From positions 558,001 through 622,000 of the forward strand of contig JBLDXI010000020.1 of assembly GCA_047495785.1 (NCBI GenBank): a stretch of DNA of 64,000 nucleotides, given 5' to 3'. Of this stretch, positions 60,148-64,000 are shown one piece after another (positions within the stretch are counted from its first letter, which is position 1; every line of letters begins with the position of its first letter). A program made the position numbers and the translations under genes. The notes under the pieces are model-generated. The model worked only from the letters and a program-made list of their open reading frames with translations. It ran no database searches and had not been told where the DNA came from. Source of the stretch: Lepidodermella squamata. Its lineage: Eukaryota; Gastrotricha.

Positions 60148-61310
60148 ATGTCAGCTTTTAACGATCTGTCCTTCGATTTCACTGAGCTATACGCCTTGAA
60201 AAAGCTTGCTTTACAGCTGTTTGATGAAGCGCAGTTTTACAAGGCTGGCACAGAGAGAAACGAGTCGACAGTCCATCAGTTGCTGAAAGAGAAGCTCGAA
60301 ATGCAGCTGCTGATGGATGCAATGGCCGATGAAAAGAATAGAGCCAATGCCGACAACAGCATGGCTGATAGTGAGAAGCAGCTATTACTGAAGAGCATAG
60401 CAGTGTTGGAAGATGGAAATGTAAGGCGACTGATTACAAATAATCAAGATGGATAATCAATCGAAAATTTATTTTGAAGAAACAGCAAAAGCTGACTATT
60501 CAAGAGCTTCAAGCCCAGATTCCTAATTTCAAGCGAGATCTGAAAAGCAGCGAAGTAATGACTTGTGATCCCATTTTAAATTTTTTTTCCATAAACATTT
60601 GAAAATAATTTAGCTTCAACGCTTTCAACTTCAAGCCCAACTAGCTGATGCGAGAAGGTAATACAAATTGAATCCACACTGCTATCAATATGTTATGTTG
60701 TAAACTTCAAGTCGATTGGAATTGGAAATGCAAGGCCGAAAACAAATCACCGAGCAAATCTCAACTGTGAACCGAGTATTGGTCGAATTGCGAAATAACC
60801 AATCTCAGATAGTTTCTTCTTTAGAGCTGAACGAGCGAGAAGGTCTGTTCAAATTACTTCAAAATTTCGCACGGCTAAAAGATACATATTATTCTTATCA
60901 GTTAATGAAGCGTGCTCTGTCTATCGCCAACTTGCTTTGCGTAACAAGTTTCTCGAGGCTTCTCTGGTTGAGTCGAGGGAAATTATCTCAAACCTTCGTA
61001 AACGAACGCTTGGAGATGAGACCTGTAACTCTTCACAAGCTCCAATGCTTCAATCTATCTTACCCCAGGCTAAATCTGACGAGCGATTAAATGCAGTATG
61101 TAATTTTTCTCCTTGCTCATAACTCGATCATCATGCATTAAATTACAGGTCGAATTGAAATACCAAAAATTGCAACAAGAATTGTCCGCTGAGCGTAAGA
61201 GATATCAAGAACTCCTAGATTCTCTCGCGTCGGTTTCAGAGTTGAACGAACAGCTATCTTCTGCTAAAGACAAAGCCGAAGCGGCGTTGAAGGAACATTT
61301 AGCAAGCTGA
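60148..61310 (+). CDS. Coiled-coil protein, unassigned
   Basis: Six exons (60148-60420, 60480-60554, 60614-60657, 60712-60842, 60911-61095, 61149-61310) join in phase for 289 residues. The protein begins MSAFNDLSFDFTELYALKKL and is nearly all heptad-type coiled coil: LLKEKLEMQLLMDAMADEKN, LQRFQLQAQLADARR, VELKYQKLQQELSAERKRYQ, and a final LNEQLSSAKDKAEAALKEHL. No enzymatic or known targeting motif is visible. The length and even helix suggest a structural or scaffold protein, for example of the cytoskeleton or centrosome; that is inference. It stands 160 bases upstream of a transporter gene on the same strand. Confidence 0.7.
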
Positions 61311-61469
61311 CCGAAATCGACTTGAAAAAACTCAAATTTGTTAATGATTGATTCTATTGCTCAAATTCCTGTACTTTCACATTTGCTATAATCTTTTCGT
61401 AATAATTACAAATTACAAACATTAATTCATGCAAATTTGTTATTTCTTAGATAGGGTTTATAGGCTCAA

Positions 61470-63130
61470 ATGCCTCGCGAAGACATTGAGCCGTTGGTGG
61501 ATTCGTTAGTCGATGCAAATGCGTCATCGGCAATTACATTACTCATAAATGAGGAAGATAAGGTCCTGATAGTTGAACCTTTACCTGAAAACAACGAATC
61601 TGATGTCAACGTTTCAGATGGCAGGTGCTGCGGAGGTCTGCGAACCTACTGCAATATATTCCGCGATTTGGATAATCGAAGACGAATGATTCTGATTATC
61701 TCCTGTTTAATATCGTTTATGAGCACTGTAAATTTTTCGAAGTATCAATATGTTTTCACTTCTAACGTCATGATTTCTTTGCAGTTGTGCTATTCGATAC
61801 CTATATCGTTTCTACCGTTCTACTGTGACATGAAAGGAGTCAGCTCTGCGTTTGCAGTTGGAATGATTATAGGCTGCTACGAGCTGACTGTCTTCATTTT
61901 CAGCATAATATTCGGCATGCTGATGCCTAAAATTGGCATTTGGTTCATGTTTATCGCTGGAGTACTTGTTGAAGGCTTTTGCGTTGCCTTATTTGGTGTT
62001 CTCGCCTGGTGTCCTGGCGGTCAAGTTTTCTTGATAATGGCCGTGCTCGTCCGCTGTTTTCAGGCGATAGGCTGTTCTATGTGCGTAACGGCGGCTTTTG
62101 CGGTTATTGCCAAAGAATTTCCGGCAAACACAGCTACGTTTATCGGATTTATCGAACTTTTCGAAGGCTTGGGTTTCATGTCTGGACCACCAGGTTGGCC
62201 ATTTCAGTATCAAATGTATAGTTACTAACTAAATTGACGATTTCTAGTCGGAGGTGGTCTATACCAGCTCGGCGGATTTCCTCTCCCGTTTTTCGCAGCC
62301 GGCGGATGTCTGCTATTATTCGGCATTTTAGCTCAGATTACACTCAGCTGTGGCGAACGAAGCCCTGACGCCCCCGAGGAGGAACAACCAATAAGTCTAA
62401 AAAGCTTCTTTTCGAACGGCGTTGTCATTTTAAGCGGTCTCTTCGCGGTTTCAAGTGCAATTCTCGTGACGAGTTATGATCCCAGTCTTCCGCAAGAGCT
62501 AGGTAAGATCCGTAAAGCCATTAAATTTTGTGACTTAAATTTTGCAAATTTAGCCAATCGTGATTCTATATTTCTAAATCTATCCCTTGTTGGCCTTGTG
62601 TTTTTCCTCGACTCGGTAACTTATGCTCTCGTGTCGCCGGTTGTTGGCTACATTTCTGACAAAACTAATAAAAATTTCCTTCTTGTGGTAAATTTTGACT
62701 GTGGACATTGAACTTGGTCTAAATTGAGTTATACTCACAGGCTATCGGACACATCGGATTTTTAGTCGCTTATCTGCTAATGGGACCACTGCCATGGCTG
62801 CCCATTCCGAGTAACGAATTCTGGCCTATTATTTTAGCTGTTACCTTGGTTGGAATCTCTGTCTCCTTCGGTTTCATGCCAACTTTCCCAGCCATGATCG
62901 AAGCATGCGAGAAAGCCGGCATGGAGAAAAATACTGCGCTACTTGGCCTGGTGTCCGGTTTTTTCTCGTCAGCGTCTAGCTTCGGCTCGTTTATTGGGCC
63001 ATTGCTTGGTGGCTATTTGACCGATACCCTTGGGTTTGCTTGGGCAAATTCCGTTATGTGCTTGTTTCCGATTTTTAACCTATTGTGCCTTGCTATATAT
63101 GCGGTTCATTCTAAAATTTCGGTGCATTGA
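61470..63130 (+). CDS. MFS transporter, SLC18B1-like (copy 1)
   Basis: Major facilitator protein with the order of SLC18B1, a vesicular polyamine transporter in vertebrates; related insect proteins are less well known. Five exons (61470-61727, 61785-62193, 62248-62502, 62554-62687, 62741-63130) give 481 residues and about 12 transmembrane helices. Features: an acidic cytoplasmic N terminus; FLPFYCDMKGVSSAFAVGMI after the first helix; an MFS loop 2-3 motif variant GMLMPKIGIWFMF; RCFQAIGCSMCVTAAFAVIA and ELFEGLGFMSGPPVGGGLYQ in the first half; and GPLLGGYLTDTLGFAWA near the end. The substrate cannot be told from sequence. An acceptor-like tttatag lies just before the ATG. Confidence 0.82.
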
Positions 63131-63389
63131 TTTTGTATGGCTTGAGCTCATCACTGCTATACAACTTTCAAATATCGCATACTCCTGCTCTACTGGTGTT
63201 ATTTTCACAATCAGAATCGATTGGTCTTTATTTTATTTCAACGCTTTAAAGAGTCTCTTTGAAAACGAATCCGCTTATTTAAAACTTACGTCCCTTCCTA
63301 GTTTAGGTGGAAAAGTCATTAATTCTAGTTTTATTTGGCAATGAAGGTCTAGGCAATCGGTCGAACACCAGATTGGGATTATAATAGGG

Positions 63390-64000
63390 ATGGCAGCGAT
63401 TGACGACGACGAAAGCGTGCCGATTCGGGAACCTGAAGACGCACTGATCAATGCCGCAATCGTCGAAGCCCCGCCTCAAGTCGCTGTCGTCGATCCTAAT
63501 GCTAGCAATTCACAAAACGCTTCTTTCATCGCTTTGTTCAGGGAGATGACATGGCGACAGCGTATCACAGTATTCACGGCTGCTTTCGTCAATTTTACTG
63601 CTCTTTGTTGCTTTTCTATGATGGCCCCGTTTTTACCCCTTGAAGCGACTGCTAAGGGTAGGCGACCCCAAAATAAACATTTTCAGTGTTTTTCATTGAA
63701 ATGATGTAACAGGAATAAATGACACAACAGTCGGCATAATATTCGCTTGCTTTCAGTTCGTCATGTTCGTATGCAGCATTATCTTCGGCCGCTATATCAC
63801 GGCGATCGGTGCGAGATTCATGTACATCGGCGGAATATTAATTGGCGGGTCGTGTACGATACTGTTTGGATTTCTCGAATGGTGCCCTCCCGGTATGACC
63901 TTCGCCGGGATGGCTATAGCCTGCCGCACTGTCGAAGCCATCGGCTGCTCGATGAGTCAAACTGCGTCGACAGCGGTTATCGCCAACGAATTTCCTGACC
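63390..64000 (+). CDS. MFS transporter, SLC18B1-like (copy 2, cut by window edge)
   Basis: Tandem paralogue 260 bases after copy 1. Exon 1 (63390-63657) starts MAAIDDDESVPIREPEDA, a longer acidic N terminus, and contains helix 1 (FTAAFVNFTALCCFSMMAPF). Exon 2 starts at 63713 and runs off the window. It reads INDTTVGIIFACFQFVMFVC, FGRYITAIGARFMYIGG, then CRTVEAIGCSMSQTASTAVI, matching the corresponding parts of copy 1 (RCFQAIGCSMCVTAAFAVIA). The CSM motif after EAIG/QAIG is shared by both. The remaining helices are outside the window. Confidence 0.82.

Overview
The window reads as gene-dense invertebrate animal DNA. Genes are split by many short introns (mostly about 45-80 bases, GT-AG), and several neighbours are only 70-175 bases apart. 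The protein set is metazoan: UNC-13, an X11/LIN-10 (Mint) adaptor, a Toll-like LRR receptor, ENSA/ARPP19, COG1, eIF5B and eEF2. A complete-looking dynein regulatory complex gene (DRC7) and a CCDC112 gene argue for an animal with motile cilia or flagellated sperm. That makes a nematode unlikely; I cannot name the species.

Layout. From 0.4 to 10.1 kb on the minus strand lies the N-terminal part of unc-13, with a C2A domain, a long disordered linker and two possible internal start exons; its C1, C2B and MUN core would lie beyond the left edge. From 10.1 to 13.1 kb there is a spacer holding a decayed Penelope-like retroelement with a GIY-YIG motif. DRC7 follows on the minus strand (13.2-16.6 kb), with three 38-bp tandem repeats abutting its start codon. 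From 16.8 to 18.2 kb there are pieces of two LINE-type retrotransposons separated by an AAAT-repeat tail.

From 27.7 down to 19.1 kb five minus-strand genes run head to tail with gaps of only 87-138 bases: a MTR3/EXOSC6-like exosome subunit, eIF5B, a 101-residue orphan, a C3orf38 homologue and COG1. Most are preceded by a splice-acceptor-like site close to the start codon, which suggests an operon with trans-splicing. A second tight run, CCDC112-SRP9-RRP8, lies on the plus strand at 40.3-43.6 kb.

Between these, ENSA/ARPP19 is at 29.3-29.9 kb. A tandem pair of small membrane proteins with a clip-like cysteine module lies at 31.1-34.1 kb. A TPR-CHAT protein (TTC28-like) covers 34.4-38.7 kb. A strong RFX X-box sits in the spacer shared with CCDC112. 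A Toll-type receptor that appears to lack a TIR domain occupies 44.1-46.9 kb, and eEF2 occupies 49.6-52.5 kb. The right end holds X11/LIN-10 (55.6-59.5 kb), a coiled-coil orphan and two tandem SLC18B1-like transporters, the second cut by the window edge.

Functionally the window mixes housekeeping genes (exosome, translation, SRP, Golgi tethering, rRNA methylation), synaptic genes (unc-13, X11), cilium genes (DRC7, CCDC112) and surface or innate-immunity-like genes (Toll-like receptor, clip-like pair). Exon boundaries were read by eye from splice signals and reading frame. For most genes the summed exon lengths are divisible by three, which supports the models.
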